Shown here: positions 54,388-64,000 of the stretch, one piece after another | Layout of the letters: each line of letters starts with the position of its first letter | Position numbering within the stretch: the first letter of the stretch is position 1 | NCBI RefSeq assembly: GCF_041435215.1 | Contig: NZ_CP108394.1 | Location: forward strand, 4,402,001 to 4,466,000 | Direction: 5' to 3' | Length of the DNA: 64,000 nucleotides | DNA from: Streptomyces sp. NBC_01314 | Lineage (GTDB): Bacteria > Actinomycetota > Actinomycetes > Streptomycetales > Streptomycetaceae | Position numbers and translations under genes: made by a program | Notes under the pieces: generated by a model | The model's database searches: none | What the model was told of the DNA's origin: nothing | Seen by the model: only the letters and a program-made list of their open reading frames with translations

Positions 54388-54778
54388 GGCCGCCCTCCGC
54401 AGCTGATGCGCGTCACCTTGAGCCTCCAGGCTGGTACGAAATCGTCACCTGTGCGGTCGATACTCACGAGCGGACACGAACACCTGCCCGAGCGCTTTTC
54501 TCTCAACCGCCTCCGCCCGTCTCAACGACGGTCACTCGAAAGAGTTACGGGATGGCTGGCTACCTTCGGCACTCTACGTGAGGGCGCGCACACGGTGCAG
54601 ACCTGCACAACGGACCCTCAATGTTTCACCACAACCCATGCCCCATTCAGCCGTTTTTCTTCCCATTTATTGGTGTCTGAGGCTAGATTCGCAATGAGTC
54701 ATATTTTCATCTCCTTAGATAGTCGATGTACGGTCATGGGCAACATCTCCGCCCAGAACGGCAACAAGGGGACACGTA
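54388..54778. other. bldM-whiD divergent promoter region
   Basis: 391 bp. The half near whiD (about 54640-54720) is strikingly AT-rich for this genome and includes TAGATT (about 54682), a -10 candidate; known bldM and whiD promoters depend on developmental sigma factors and BldM/WhiI, but no exact binding site is claimed here. Confidence 0.55.
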
Positions 54779-55114
54779 ATGGCAGATTTCTCCCGCCTTC
54801 CCGGACCGAACGCTGATCTGTGGGACTGGCAGCTCCTCGCGGCCTGCCGTGGGGTCGACAGCTCACTCTTCTTCCACCCCGAAGGAGAACGCGGTGCGGC
54901 ACGGAGCGCTCGTGAGAACTCGGCCAAGGAGGTCTGCATGAGATGCCCGGTCCGCGCACAGTGCGCGGCCCACGCCCTCGCGGTGCGCGAGCCGTACGGC
55001 GTGTGGGGCGGGCTGACCGAGGACGAGCGCGAGGAGCTCATGGGCAGGGCGCGCCACCGACTGGTGACGGCGTCCGCGTCCGCGCCGGGGGACGACACCG
55101 GCGCGAACACCTGA
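54779..55114 (+). CDS. whiD: WhiB-family [4Fe-4S] regulator WhiD
   Basis: 111 residues with the four iron-sulphur Cys at 23, 53, 56 and 62 and the following GVWGG turn plus basic C-terminal region. The sequence matches WhiD, required for late sporulation and spore-wall maturation; its mycobacterial counterpart is WhiB3. WhiB proteins bind region 4 of the primary sigma factor and act as NO- and O2-responsive co-regulators. ATG with GGGGAC 5 nt upstream. The C-terminus is variable and acidic. Confidence 0.95.
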   Translation: MADFSRLPGPNADLWDWQLLAACRGVDSSLFFHPEGERGAARSARENSAKEVCMRCPVRAQCAAHALAVREPYGVWGGLTEDEREELMGRARHRLVTASASAPGDDTGANT

Positions 55115-55176
55115 AGGAACGTTTCTTCAAGATCTTTTCACCGAACCGTGCGGCACCGCTTCGGGGCCGTCCGGCG

Positions 55177-56091
55177 TCAGCGCGCGGCCGCTCCGGCCAG
55201 CCGGTCCAGCGTCGCCGCGACCGTGGGCACCCGGGCCAGGTCCGGCAGGGTGAGCGCCACGATCTCCCGGCGCACCGCGGGCTCGACCATCACCGTCCGC
55301 ACCCCCTTGGCGCGTACGGACTCGATGGCCAGCTCCGGCAGGACGGCGACCCCGAGGCCCGCGCCCACCAGGCCGACCACCGCCGGATAGTCGTCGGTCG
55401 CGAAGTCGATGCGGGGCGTGAAGCCCGCACTCTCGCAGACCCGCACCAGCTGCCCCCGGCAGCGCGGGCAGCCGGCGATCCAGGGTTCCCCGGCGAGTTC
55501 CCCGATGCCGATGGACCCCGTACGGGCCAGCCGGTGTCCCTGCGGCACGAGCCCGACGAGCCGGTCCGTGAGCAGGGGCCGGACGACCAGGTCGTCCCAC
55601 TCCCCCTCCTCCGCGCCCGCCGCGCCCTCGTAGCGGAAGGCGAGCGCGATGTCGCAGTCGCCCTCGCGGAGCATCTCGACCGAGCGCGGCGGTTCGGCCT
55701 CCTCCAGAGAGACCCGGGTGCCGGGGTGCGCGGCGCGCAGGGCGGCCAGGGCGGTGGGGACGAGGGTGGAGCTGCCGCTGGGGAAGGAGACCAGGCGGAC
55801 CCGGCCGGCGCGCAGACCGGCGATCGCGGCGACCTCCTCCTCGGCCGCGGTGAGCCCGGCAAGGATGCCGGCCGCGTGCCGCACCAGGGCCTCGCCCGCC
55901 TGTGTCAGCCGCATCTCGCGGCCGCCGCGGACGAGCAGCGGGGTGCCGACGGAGGATTCGAGCGCCTTCATCTGCTGACTGACGGCGGGCTGGGTGCAGC
56001 CGAGTTCGCGTGCGGCCGCCGAGAAGGATCCGGTGGCGGCGACGGCGCGCAGGACACGGAGATGACGGGCCTCGATCACGGCGTCGAGCAT
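55177..56091 (-). CDS. LysR family transcriptional regulator
   Basis: 304 residues: N-terminal winged helix-turn-helix (about 8-66, LRAVAATGSFSAAARELGCTQPAVSQQMKALE) and a LysR substrate-binding domain. An unusual CPRCRG motif plus another Cys (about 206-216) in the effector domain could make it redox or metal responsive, but this is speculation. It is divergent from the MOSC gene with 69 bp between, the typical arrangement for an autoregulated LysR regulator and its target. No clear ribosome site. Confidence 0.9.
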   Translation of the reverse strand: MLDAVIEARHLRVLRAVAATGSFSAAARELGCTQPAVSQQMKALESSVGTPLLVRGGREMRLTQAGEALVRHAAGILAGLTAAEEEVAAIAGLRAGRVRLVSFPSGSSTLVPTALAALRAAHPGTRVSLEEAEPPRSVEMLREGDCDIALAFRYEGAAGAEEGEWDDLVVRPLLTDRLVGLVPQGHRLARTGSIGIGELAGEPWIAGCPRCRGQLVRVCESAGFTPRIDFATDDYPAVVGLVGAGLGVAVLPELAIESVRAKGVRTVMVEPAVRREIVALTLPDLARVPTVAATLDRLAGAAAR

Positions 56092-56160
56092 AAGCGGGGC
56101 TTGGGCAGGGTGCCGAATATCGCGTCGACGCTTTGACCCCGGTCCGCCTACCGTGCCTGT

Positions 56161-56826
56161 ATGAAGCTTCTTTCACTGAATGTGGGGCGGGCCGAGGCCG
56201 TCGACGTCGCGGAGGAGTCGAAGAGCGTCTCGGGTATCGACAAGCGGCCGGTGGACGGGCCGGTGCGGGTGGCGGCGCCCGGCCCCAAGGGGGTCGGCGG
56301 CAGCGGGGTGGCCGGGGACGCGGTGTGCAACACGCGGCACCACGGCGGCGACGACCAGGCGGTCTACGCGTTCGCCCGCGAGGACCTGGACGGCTGGGAG
56401 CGCGAGCTGGGCCGCACCCTGCCCAGCGGAGTCTTCGGCGAGAACCTCACCACCGAGGGCCTCAACGTCTCCGGCGCCCTCATCGGCGAGCGCTGGCGGA
56501 TCGGCTCCGAGGTGGTCCTGGAGATCACGTCCGGCCGTATCCCCTGCCTCAACTTCCAGCGGCATCTGGGCGAACGGGGCTGGGTGAAGCGCTTCACGCG
56601 CGAGGGCGCGCCCGGCGCGTACCTCCGGGTGATCCGGCCCGGCGAGATCCGTGCGGGCGACCCCATCGAGATCGTGCACCGCCCCGACCACGACATCACC
56701 GTGTCCCTCGCCTTCCGCGCCACGATGAACGAACACGGTTTGCTGCCACGGCTGTTGGCGGCGGGCGAGGCGCTGCATCCGGAGGTGCTGGAGACCGCGC
56801 GGAAGTACGTGTCGGCGCAGGGGTGA
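56161..56826 (+). CDS. MOSC domain protein (YiiM-like)
   Basis: 221 residues. The MOSC fold is recognised from the N-terminal beta strand, NTRHHGGDDQAVYAFA, ENLTTEG and the conserved Cys in RIPCLNFQ. MOSC domains carry molybdenum-cofactor sulphur or reduce N-hydroxylated compounds; YiiM does the latter with partner reductases. Probably cytosolic. A divergent LysR regulator may control it. The stop leaves 134 bp before the SDR gene. Confidence 0.88.
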   Translation: MKLLSLNVGRAEAVDVAEESKSVSGIDKRPVDGPVRVAAPGPKGVGGSGVAGDAVCNTRHHGGDDQAVYAFAREDLDGWERELGRTLPSGVFGENLTTEGLNVSGALIGERWRIGSEVVLEITSGRIPCLNFQRHLGERGWVKRFTREGAPGAYLRVIRPGEIRAGDPIEIVHRPDHDITVSLAFRATMNEHGLLPRLLAAGEALHPEVLETARKYVSAQG

Positions 56827-56960
56827 CGGGCGGGTCCGCAGGAGGGTGCCCGTGAAGGTGCCACGCCGGTGCGGGTGTTCACCGAGGTGTCGGCGAAGCC
56901 GCTGGTGAACGTGCGGTGGAGCGGACGGGCCCGCACAGTCCCGGTCACTACGCTTGCGCC

Positions 56961-57734
56961 ATGACAACGGCTCTGATTACGGGATCGACCGCGGGGATCG
57001 GTGCCGCCTTCGCGCGGCGGCTGGCGGCGGACGGGCACAACCTGGTGCTGGTGGCGCGGGACACCAAGCGGCTGCGGGACCAGGCGACCGAGTTGCACGA
57101 CCGGCACGGCATCGAGGCGGAGGTGCTGACGGCGGACCTCGCGACGGACGACGGCATCGAGGCGGTGGCGCGGCGGCTGGCCGACCGCAAGAGCCCGGTC
57201 GACCTGCTGATCAACAACGCCGGCTTCGGCAACAAGGGCAGCTATCTCGACGTCTCCATGGCCGACGAGCTGAAGATGCTCAAGGTGCACTGCGAGGCGG
57301 TTCTCCGCCTCACCTCGGCGGCCACCGAGGCCATGCGCGAGCGCGGTCGCGGCGGCGTGGTGAACGTGGCGTCGGTCGCCGCGTTCCTGCCTCGCGGCAC
57401 GTACGGGGCGTCGAAGGCCTGGGTCGTGCAGTTCACCCAGGGTGCCGCGCGCGACCTGGCCGGCACCGGCGTCCGCCTCATGGCCCTGTGCCCCGGCTTC
57501 GTCCGTACCGAGTTCCACGACCGGGCCGGCATGGGCACCGACGGCGTCCCGTCCTGGATGTGGCTCGACGCGGACAAGCTGGTCGCGGCGGCTCTGGCCG
57601 ACCTGTCCCGCGGCAGGACCGTCTCCATCCCGGACCCGCGGTACAAGGCCCTGATGGGTGTCGTGAAGGTGGTGCCGCGAGGGCTGCTGGGCGGGATCAG
57701 CTCGAAGACGGGGCGGAAGTACGGGCCGCGGTAG
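56961..57734 (+). CDS. Short-chain dehydrogenase/reductase
   Basis: 257 residues. Classical SDR: TGSTAGIG cofactor motif (8-15), NNAGF, catalytic Ser/Tyr/Lys in SVAAFLPRGTYGASKAW. NAD(P)(H)-dependent; the substrate is unknown. ATG 56961 gives the MTTALITG start typical of the family; an upstream in-frame start at 56916 adds only atypical sequence. Cytosolic. Confidence 0.9.
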   Translation: MTTALITGSTAGIGAAFARRLAADGHNLVLVARDTKRLRDQATELHDRHGIEAEVLTADLATDDGIEAVARRLADRKSPVDLLINNAGFGNKGSYLDVSMADELKMLKVHCEAVLRLTSAATEAMRERGRGGVVNVASVAAFLPRGTYGASKAWVVQFTQGAARDLAGTGVRLMALCPGFVRTEFHDRAGMGTDGVPSWMWLDADKLVAAALADLSRGRTVSIPDPRYKALMGVVKVVPRGLLGGISSKTGRKYGPR

Positions 57735-57828
57735 CCGTGGGCGCGGCGGCGCCTGAGGGTGAGAGGGAGCGGGCGGCGGGGGACAATGGAACTGTTCCAC
57801 CCGAGCCAGGGGGGCCGGAGGCGGTCTC

Positions 57829-58536
57829 ATGACATTCGTGCAGCTCATCGACTGCAGGACGAGTCGGTTCGACGAGATGAACCGGCTGATGGACACATGG
57901 GTCGAGCAGACCAAGGGGAAGCGGACGGCGACGCACAGCGTGATCGGGAAGGACCGGTCCGACGGCTCGCACTTCGTGGAGATCGTGGAGTTCCCGTCGT
58001 ACGAGGAGGCGATGCGGAATTCCGGGCTGCCGGAGACGGAGCGGATCTTCCAGGAGATGGTGGCGCTGTGCGACGCGATGCCCACGTTCACGGATCTGGA
58101 TGTGGTGCGGGACGAGCAGCTGTACGCCGGGACGGCGCGACGGTTCCTGGCGACCATCGCCACCAAGGGCGAGCTGCCGCCGCTCGACGATCTGCTCACG
58201 GAGGGCTACCACGACCACGTTCCCTCCGAGGAGCCGGACGCCATCGGGATGGACGCGTTCAGGCGGACCGTCGAGGAGTGGCGGGGCGGGTTCGACTTCG
58301 AGTTCACCGTGGAGGACCAGATCGCCCAGGGTGACCGGGTGTGCACGCGGTGGACCTGGAACGCGACCCACAAGGGGGACTTTCTCGGGATCCCGGCCAG
58401 CGGACGGTCGGTCCGGATGACGGGGACGATCATTCACCGGTGCTCCTCCGACGGGAAGATCACCGAGGGGTGGTGGGAGTACGACCGGCTCGGGCTGATG
58501 GGGCAGTTGGGCGCCCTCGACGATCTGGAGAAGTAG
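57829..58536 (+). CDS. Antibiotic-monooxygenase-like and SnoaL-like two-domain protein
   Basis: 235 residues. Residues 1-95 look like a dimeric alpha/beta-barrel domain (a pattern such as HFVEIVEFPSYEEAM) found in antibiotic biosynthesis monooxygenases. The C-terminal 130 residues resemble the SnoaL/polyketide cyclase NTF2 fold (FTVEDQIAQGDRVCTRWTWNATHKGDFLGIPASG...). Such fusions detoxify or modify small molecules; the substrate is unknown. GGAGG lies 7 nt before the ATG. No cluster context suggests a pathway. Confidence 0.8.
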   Translation: MTFVQLIDCRTSRFDEMNRLMDTWVEQTKGKRTATHSVIGKDRSDGSHFVEIVEFPSYEEAMRNSGLPETERIFQEMVALCDAMPTFTDLDVVRDEQLYAGTARRFLATIATKGELPPLDDLLTEGYHDHVPSEEPDAIGMDAFRRTVEEWRGGFDFEFTVEDQIAQGDRVCTRWTWNATHKGDFLGIPASGRSVRMTGTIIHRCSSDGKITEGWWEYDRLGLMGQLGALDDLEK

Positions 58537-58581
58537 GCGGCGCGCCCTGAAGCATCCGCCGGAGCGGGCAGCGACGCGGGA

Positions 58582-58616
58582 AGGCCCGGCTCCCCTCGAA
58601 CGGGGGTGCCGGGCCT
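58582..58616. terminator. Bidirectional terminator hairpin
   Basis: AGGCCCGGC (58582-58590) pairs with GCCGGGCCT (58608-58616), with further inner pairing, between the convergent genes at 58536 and 58644. Confidence 0.75.
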
Positions 58617-58643
58617 CACCTGTGGCCTACCGACGTGTGAACG

Positions 58644-60275
<1,632 letters not shown>

Positions 60276-60307
60276 TCAGCCCTCTCGGAAAACGTGGGTG
60301 AAACGAA

Positions 60308-60357
60308 CTGCGCCCCGAACGCCCGGCTTCATAAGGTCGCGGGGGCCCGGGGCGCAG
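60308..60357 (-). promoter_or_regulatory. groES-groEL1 intercistronic hairpin
   Basis: CTGCGCCCCG (60308-60317) pairs perfectly with CGGGGCGCAG (60348-60357). It may allow partial termination or mRNA processing so that groES exceeds groEL1 message; inference. Confidence 0.55.
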
Positions 60358-60420
60358 CTCACATGCAATGTGCTTCCGTGGAAGCGGGTGCAGGATTTCC
60401 GGGGTGACCCCCGGAGCCCC

Positions 60421-60729
60421 TTACTTCTCGATGATCGCGAGGACGTCGCGAGCCGAGAGGACGAGGTACTCCTCGCCGTTGTACTTCACTTCGGTGCCGC
60501 CGTACTTGCTGTACAGCACGATGTCGCCGGTCTTGACGTCGAGCGGCAGGCGCTCGCCGTTCTCGAAGCGGCCCGGGCCCACGGCCAGGACGACGCCCTC
60601 CTGGGGCTTCTCCTTGGCGGTGTCCGGGATGACCAGGCCAGAGGCGGTGGTCTGCTCGGCGTCGAGCGGCTGGACCACAATGCGGTCCTCGAGCGGCTTG
60701 ATGGCAACCTTGGAGCTGGTGGTCGTCAC
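60421..60729 (-). CDS. groES: Co-chaperonin GroES
   Basis: 102 residues of the Hsp10 family: [36 protein letters not shown] includes the mobile loop that docks onto GroEL, and ends with the conserved strand [18 protein letters not shown] start with GGGGGAGG upstream. First gene of the groES-groEL1 operon. Confidence 0.97.
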   Translation of the reverse strand: MTTTSSKVAIKPLEDRIVVQPLDAEQTTASGLVIPDTAKEKPQEGVVLAVGPGRFENGERLPLDVKTGDIVLYSKYGGTEVKYNGEEYLVLSARDVLAIIEK

Positions 60730-60827
60730 GATCCGACCTCCCCCTTCGGAGATCTCACGGGGTTAACTGTCTGAGGTGGCGACCAGGTGGATCCGTCGTC
60801 GCGGGTGCCGGACCTGCCCGTCGCTAG

Positions 60828-60854
60828 TTGGCACTCTCCAGGGGGGAGTGCCAG
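60828..60854. promoter_or_regulatory. CIRCE operator A (HrcA binding)
   Basis: TTGGCACTC-N9-GAGTGCCAG, a close variant of TTAGCACTC-N9-GAGTGCTAA, about 100 bp before groES. Confidence 0.85.
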
Positions 60855-60861
60855 ACCTGAG

Positions 60862-60889
60862 ACTATGACCGCGATTAGCACTCGGTCAA
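60862..60889 (-). promoter_or_regulatory. groES promoter
   Basis: Minus strand TTGACC (60889-60884) and CATAGT (60867-60862) with a 16-nt spacer. It sits inside CIRCE operator B, so HrcA would block RNA polymerase. Confidence 0.65.
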
Positions 60890-60901
60890 GCGGACTGCTA
60901 A
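60875..60901. promoter_or_regulatory. CIRCE operator B (HrcA binding)
   Basis: TTAGCACTC-N9-GACTGCTAA, one base from the perfect CIRCE inverted repeat and overlapping the promoter -35. Confidence 0.88.
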
Positions 60902-60990
60902 TCGCGTGAGTCGCGGCGAGTCGTCGCGCGGCCGATCGCGAAGGCGTCGCGCGGGGGTGTCGGACGTCGGGCGCACCCGAGGGCGAGTGC

Positions 60991-61932
60991 TCAGAGATAG
61001 TCCTCCAGGCGGCCCACCGTCAGGCCCTGCTCCTGGATCCGGCGCAGCAGCCGCGTCGTCATCTCCGTGAGTGTGGAGCCCTTCAGCTGGTCCGGGCCCC
61101 GGAACTGGGCCAGGACGATGTCGCCGGGGCGGAGGCGGTCGCCGACGGCGTAGCGGAGGTCGTTGATCTGTATGGACGCGCGCCACAGGACGACGGCCGT
61201 GATGCCGCAGTCGGCGGCGGCGCGGAGCGTGGCGGTGTCGTAGACGCCGTAGGGCGGGCGGAAGAGGGTCGGCCGGACGCCGAAGAGCCGCTTCAGCTTG
61301 TTCTGCTGGCCGCAGATCTCGGCGCGCTGTCCGGCGTACGGCAGGCCGCGCAGGGCGGTGTGGTCGAGCGTGTGGTTCTGCACGGTCGCGCCGACGGCCC
61401 GCAGCCGCGCGAAGTGGCCGTATCCCGGCCCCACGACACTGTCCGTCAGGAACATGCTCACCGGCAGCCGCAGCTCACGCACCATGTCGACGAACCTCGG
61501 GTCCTTCTCGGCCCCGTCGTCGTACGTCAGGAAGACCACCTTGTCCCGGGTCGGAACGCGGTCGACGACGGGCGGCAGTCCGGGCCCGGACGCGCGGGGC
61601 TTCGACGGCCTGTCGGGACGATCGGGCGCGGGGGCGAGGGGGGTGGCGAGGCCCCAGCGGCGGTGTGGGGGCGGGGGGAGGGCGCGGGCGGTGCCGTCGG
61701 CGGGGCGGGCCCGCTCGGGGTGATCGGGGGCGCATCCGGCGACGGGCAGCACGGCGAGGGCCGCGAGAGCGGCGAGGGCGGCCAGGGCGCGGGCCGCCGA
61801 GGTACGGGCCGCCGGAACCCGCGCCCCCCGGCGTGCGTCGACCCGTGCCCCCCGGCGTGCGTCACGCCGCGCCCTCCGCCGTCCCCGCGCTTCACCCCTC
61901 CCGTGCGCCCAGCGCCCCGCGGCGGCCCTCAC
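60991..61932 (-). CDS. NodB-type polysaccharide deacetylase lipoprotein
   Basis: 313 residues. Arg-rich N-terminus with a signal sequence ending in LPVAGC (lipobox Cys about residue 67). NodB motifs: FLTYDDG (metal-binding Asp pair), HTLDH (metal His pair), RPPYG, and C-terminal DIVLAQFRG in place of the typical DIILMH. It is a surface enzyme that removes N- or O-acetyl groups from peptidoglycan or another wall sugar. Its GTG overlaps the stop of the upstream paralogue (GTGA), so translation is coupled. Confidence 0.85.
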   Translation of the reverse strand: MRAAAGRWAHGRGEARGRRRARRDARRGARVDARRGARVPAARTSAARALAALAALAALAVLPVAGCAPDHPERARPADGTARALPPPPHRRWGLATPLAPAPDRPDRPSKPRASGPGLPPVVDRVPTRDKVVFLTYDDGAEKDPRFVDMVRELRLPVSMFLTDSVVGPGYGHFARLRAVGATVQNHTLDHTALRGLPYAGQRAEICGQQNKLKRLFGVRPTLFRPPYGVYDTATLRAAADCGITAVVLWRASIQINDLRYAVGDRLRPGDIVLAQFRGPDQLKGSTLTEMTTRLLRRIQEQGLTVGRLEDYL

Positions 61933-62924
61933 AGGTAGTCCTCCAGCCTCGCCACCGCGTAGCCCTCGGCGGTGGCCAGGTTCAGGAAGCGGCGGACCAT
62001 GTCGGGCATGGAGCCGTTCCAGTCGGACTCGCCCCGGAAGTGGCTGAGGACGATGTCGCCGGGGCGGAGTTCGCGGTCCCCTTCGCGGTAGTCCCAGCGG
62101 TCGACGAAGACCTCCTCGTTCCAGAGGGGGACGGCCTTGACGCCGCAGGCCTTGGCGGCGCGGAGGGTGTCCCGGTCGTAACTCCCGTACGGCGGCCGGA
62201 AGAGCGTGGGCCGCTTGCCGTACCGCTTCTCGATCACGTCCTGCATGCCGCAGATCTCGTGCTTCTGGGCGGCGTAGGAGAGCGCGGGCAGGTGGCGGTG
62301 GTGGAGGGTGTGGTTGTTGAGGACCACGCCACGGTCCCGCATCCGAGCGAAGTAGCCGTAGTCCTCCTTGACCAGGTAGTCGCTGAGGAAGGCGGTGTAC
62401 GGGATCTTCAGCTCGCTCGTCATCCGCAGGAACGCGGGGTCCTTCTCGGCGCCGTCGTCGATGGTGAGGAAGACCACCTTGTGGCGGGTGGGGACGGTCG
62501 TGAAGACCGGGGGGAGTCCGTCCTGCTCGTGGCGGTCGACCTCGAATCCCTTACGCGTCCTGAGCACCGGCTTCTCCTCCGGAGGCGCGGGCGCGAGCAG
62601 CGGCACCTCGGCCAGCCCCCAGCGCTTCGCGGCGGCGACCCGCGCGGCGTGCGCCCGGCGCAGGTTCCCGGCGTACGCGTCGAGGGCACGGGCGCCGGGC
62701 GCGTCGAGGAGCCGCTGACCGCCTTCCTGGCCGTGGACCGGCTCCTCGGTGCCCCGCCGCTCTTCGGATCCCCTCTCCGACGCCTCCTCGGCGCCACCCC
62801 CAGCACACCCGGACACGATGACCGCGGCGGCGAGCACGGCGACGCCGCACCGGACACCGCCGCTCCCTCTCCAGAAACTCGCCCGCTTCGCACTCTTTCC
62901 ATCATTTTGTCGTACGAGTCGCAT
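61929..62924 (-). CDS. NodB-type polysaccharide deacetylase lipoprotein
   Basis: 331 residues starting at ATG 62924 (MRLVRQNDGK), with a signal peptide ending in VIVSGC, the lipidated Cys. NodB motifs FLTIDDG, HTLHH, RPPYG and the end motif DIVLSHFRG are present, so the active site is complete. It shares the EKDP-x-F extension with the downstream copy, indicating a tandem duplication. The residues 45-130 before NodB form a linker to keep the catalytic domain away from the membrane. First gene of a two-gene operon. Confidence 0.87.
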   Translation of the reverse strand: MRLVRQNDGKSAKRASFWRGSGGVRCGVAVLAAAVIVSGCAGGGAEEASERGSEERRGTEEPVHGQEGGQRLLDAPGARALDAYAGNLRRAHAARVAAAKRWGLAEVPLLAPAPPEEKPVLRTRKGFEVDRHEQDGLPPVFTTVPTRHKVVFLTIDDGAEKDPAFLRMTSELKIPYTAFLSDYLVKEDYGYFARMRDRGVVLNNHTLHHRHLPALSYAAQKHEICGMQDVIEKRYGKRPTLFRPPYGSYDRDTLRAAKACGVKAVPLWNEEVFVDRWDYREGDRELRPGDIVLSHFRGESDWNGSMPDMVRRFLNLATAEGYAVARLEDYL

Positions 62925-63034
62925 GGCGCCACATCCTCGCAGGGGAGCCCCGGCCCACGGCCCCGACACCGCCACCCGGCCCCCACCGTCCACCGACTGG
63001 CCCACGCCCCCTCCCCCTGACCGACAATGGCCCG

Positions 63035-64000
63035 GTGAACGCCCTGGACCCCGACGTCTTCCTCGCCCCTCTGCTCACCCCCGAGGGCCGCGCCCTCCTC
63101 GACGAGGTGCGCGACACCGAACCGGCGCGGGAACTGGCCGTGGCGACCCGGCTGCGCCGCGACCACCCGGCGGCCCTCGTGTCGGCGGCCCTGGCCCAGG
63201 CGCGGCTGCGCCAGCGGGCGGCGGCGAAGTTCGGCGCGGCGGACGCGGGGCGGATGTTCTTCACGCCGAACGGCGTCGAACAGTCGACCAGGACGACCGT
63301 GGCGACCTACCGGGCCGAGTGCTTCCGGGCGATGGGCGTGCGGTCGGTCGCCGATCTGTGCTGCGGGATCGGCGGGGACGCGGTCGCGATGGCGCGCGCC
63401 GGGATCCGCGTGCTGGCCGTCGACCACGACCCGCTGACGGCGGCGGTGGCCCGCGCCAACGCCGACGCGCTCGGCCTCGCCGAGCTGATCGAGGTGCGCG
63501 AGGCGGATGTGACCGAGGTGGACACGGCCGGGTACGACGCCGTGTTCGTCGACCCGGCCCGGCGGTCCTCCGGGCGCGGCCGGATCTTCGACCCGGAGGC
63601 CTACTCCCCGCCCCTGTCCTGGGCGGTGTCGGCCGCGCTGAAGGCCCCCCTCGGCGCGCTGAAGATCGCGCCAGGCATCCCGCACGAGGCGATCCCCCCG
63701 GCGGCCGAGGCCGAGTGGATCTCGGACGGCGGGGACGTGAAGGAGGCCGTGCTGTGGTTCCGCGAGAACGGGACACCGGGGGCACGGAGCGCGATGCTGC
63801 TGCCCGCGGAGGCCGGCATCCGGGCCACCCCCGACACCATGCTGCCCGACCCGCCGGTCCGCCCGGTCGGCCGGTATCTGTACGAGCCCGACGGCGCCGT
63901 CATCCGCGCCCACCTGGTCGCCGAGGTCGCCGAGGACCTGGAGGGCGCTCTGATCGACCCCACGATCGCCTACATCACCGCCGACGAACACCACGTCACC
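63035..64000 (+). CDS. THUMP-like class I SAM methyltransferase (cut off by window end)
   Basis: 322 residues are visible from GTG 63035, continuing past the window end. An N-terminal helical part precedes a Rossmann methyltransferase core with the SAM motif DLCCGIGGDAVAMA (about 109-122), VDHDP (motif II) and FVDPARRS (about 170-177), followed by a THUMP-like segment. The family is annotated as class I SAM-dependent methyltransferase with THUMP-like domain; the substrate (probably RNA) is not established. GTG 63035 is taken because upstream in-frame codons are non-coding in character. Confidence 0.85.
   Translation, partial: MNALDPDVFLAPLLTPEGRALLDEVRDTEPARELAVATRLRRDHPAALVSAALAQARLRQRAAAKFGAADAGRMFFTPNGVEQSTRTTVATYRAECFRAMGVRSVADLCCGIGGDAVAMARAGIRVLAVDHDPLTAAVARANADALGLAELIEVREADVTEVDTAGYDAVFVDPARRSSGRGRIFDPEAYSPPLSWAVSAALKAPLGALKIAPGIPHEAIPPAAEAEWISDGGDVKEAVLWFRENGTPGARSAMLLPAEAGIRATPDTMLPDPPVRPVGRYLYEPDGAVIRAHLVAEVAEDLEGALIDPTIAYITADEHHVT

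Noticed and set aside
55177..56091. CPRCRG in the LysR protein as a zinc site
   Set aside because: Only one Cys pair plus a distant Cys; not enough evidence for metal binding.

Overview
High GC content, strong GC bias at third codon positions, frequent GTG starts and the gene content (bldM, whiD, icmB, a c-di-AMP riboswitch ahead of an NlpC/P60 gene, groES-groEL1 with CIRCE sites) identify this as core chromosome of a Streptomyces species. From memory, gene order resembles the S. coelicolor stretch around SCO4757-SCO4802 in inverted orientation; this was not checked by search. No IS element, prophage, CRISPR array, tRNA, rRNA or biosynthetic gene cluster was seen. The block GMC oxidase (ChoD-like) / guaB3 / guaB / sigD-like sigma / whiB-family / groEL1 / groES parallels Mycobacterium tuberculosis Rv3409c-Rv3418c, here interrupted by a receptor-kinase cluster and glpD.

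Layout. 1-3.2 kb: SWIM-domain gene and DUF5691 gene behind a promoter that fits the PafBC (RecA-independent DNA damage) motif exactly, with a second, divergent copy of the motif facing out of the window. 3.4-14.5 kb: icmB, a lipase, an M23 peptidase, pcrA (also with a PafBC-like promoter), a c-di-AMP riboswitch controlling an NlpC/P60 protein that has lost its catalytic cysteine, two small membrane proteins and an intact NlpC/P60 paralogue. 14.7-19 kb: a PspC-type histidine kinase and its LuxR-type regulator, divergent from a PspC/LiaF-like membrane protein and a small membrane protein with a collagen-like tail. 19.4-26.4 kb: DoxX protein, membrane protein, a possible Cys-rich leader peptide before a decayed DUF4429-SHOCT pseudogene, class II aldolase, flavin-type oxidoreductase, guaA, and chorismate mutase behind a probable Phe/Tyr attenuator.

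26.9-34.4 kb: lipoprotein, GMC oxidoreductase, succinate-semialdehyde dehydrogenase, lipid kinase, alpha/beta hydrolase. 34.5-45.8 kb: five same-strand paralogues with a cytosolic kinase domain, one TM helix and a shared non-PASTA extracellular domain; one of the five is a complete pseudokinase with a roughly 330-residue insert in its activation segment. 46-49.3 kb: glpD and a UDP-sugar dehydrogenase-like protein lacking the catalytic Cys. 49.4-49.7 kb: two 130-bp direct repeats that look like tandem structured small RNAs on the minus strand. 50-55 kb: guaB3, guaB, ECF sigma factor, bldM, whiD. 55-64 kb: LysR regulator, MOSC protein, SDR, a two-domain monooxygenase/SnoaL protein, groEL1, groES, two coupled NodB lipoproteins, and a methyltransferase cut off by the window end.

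Main themes are purine supply (guaA, guaB, guaB3), envelope remodelling and sensing (M23, NlpC/P60, NodB proteins, PspC system, receptor kinases, DNA-damage-linked promoters) and developmental control (bldM, whiD). Several proteins keep their fold but have lost catalytic residues, which is the most striking pattern in the window.
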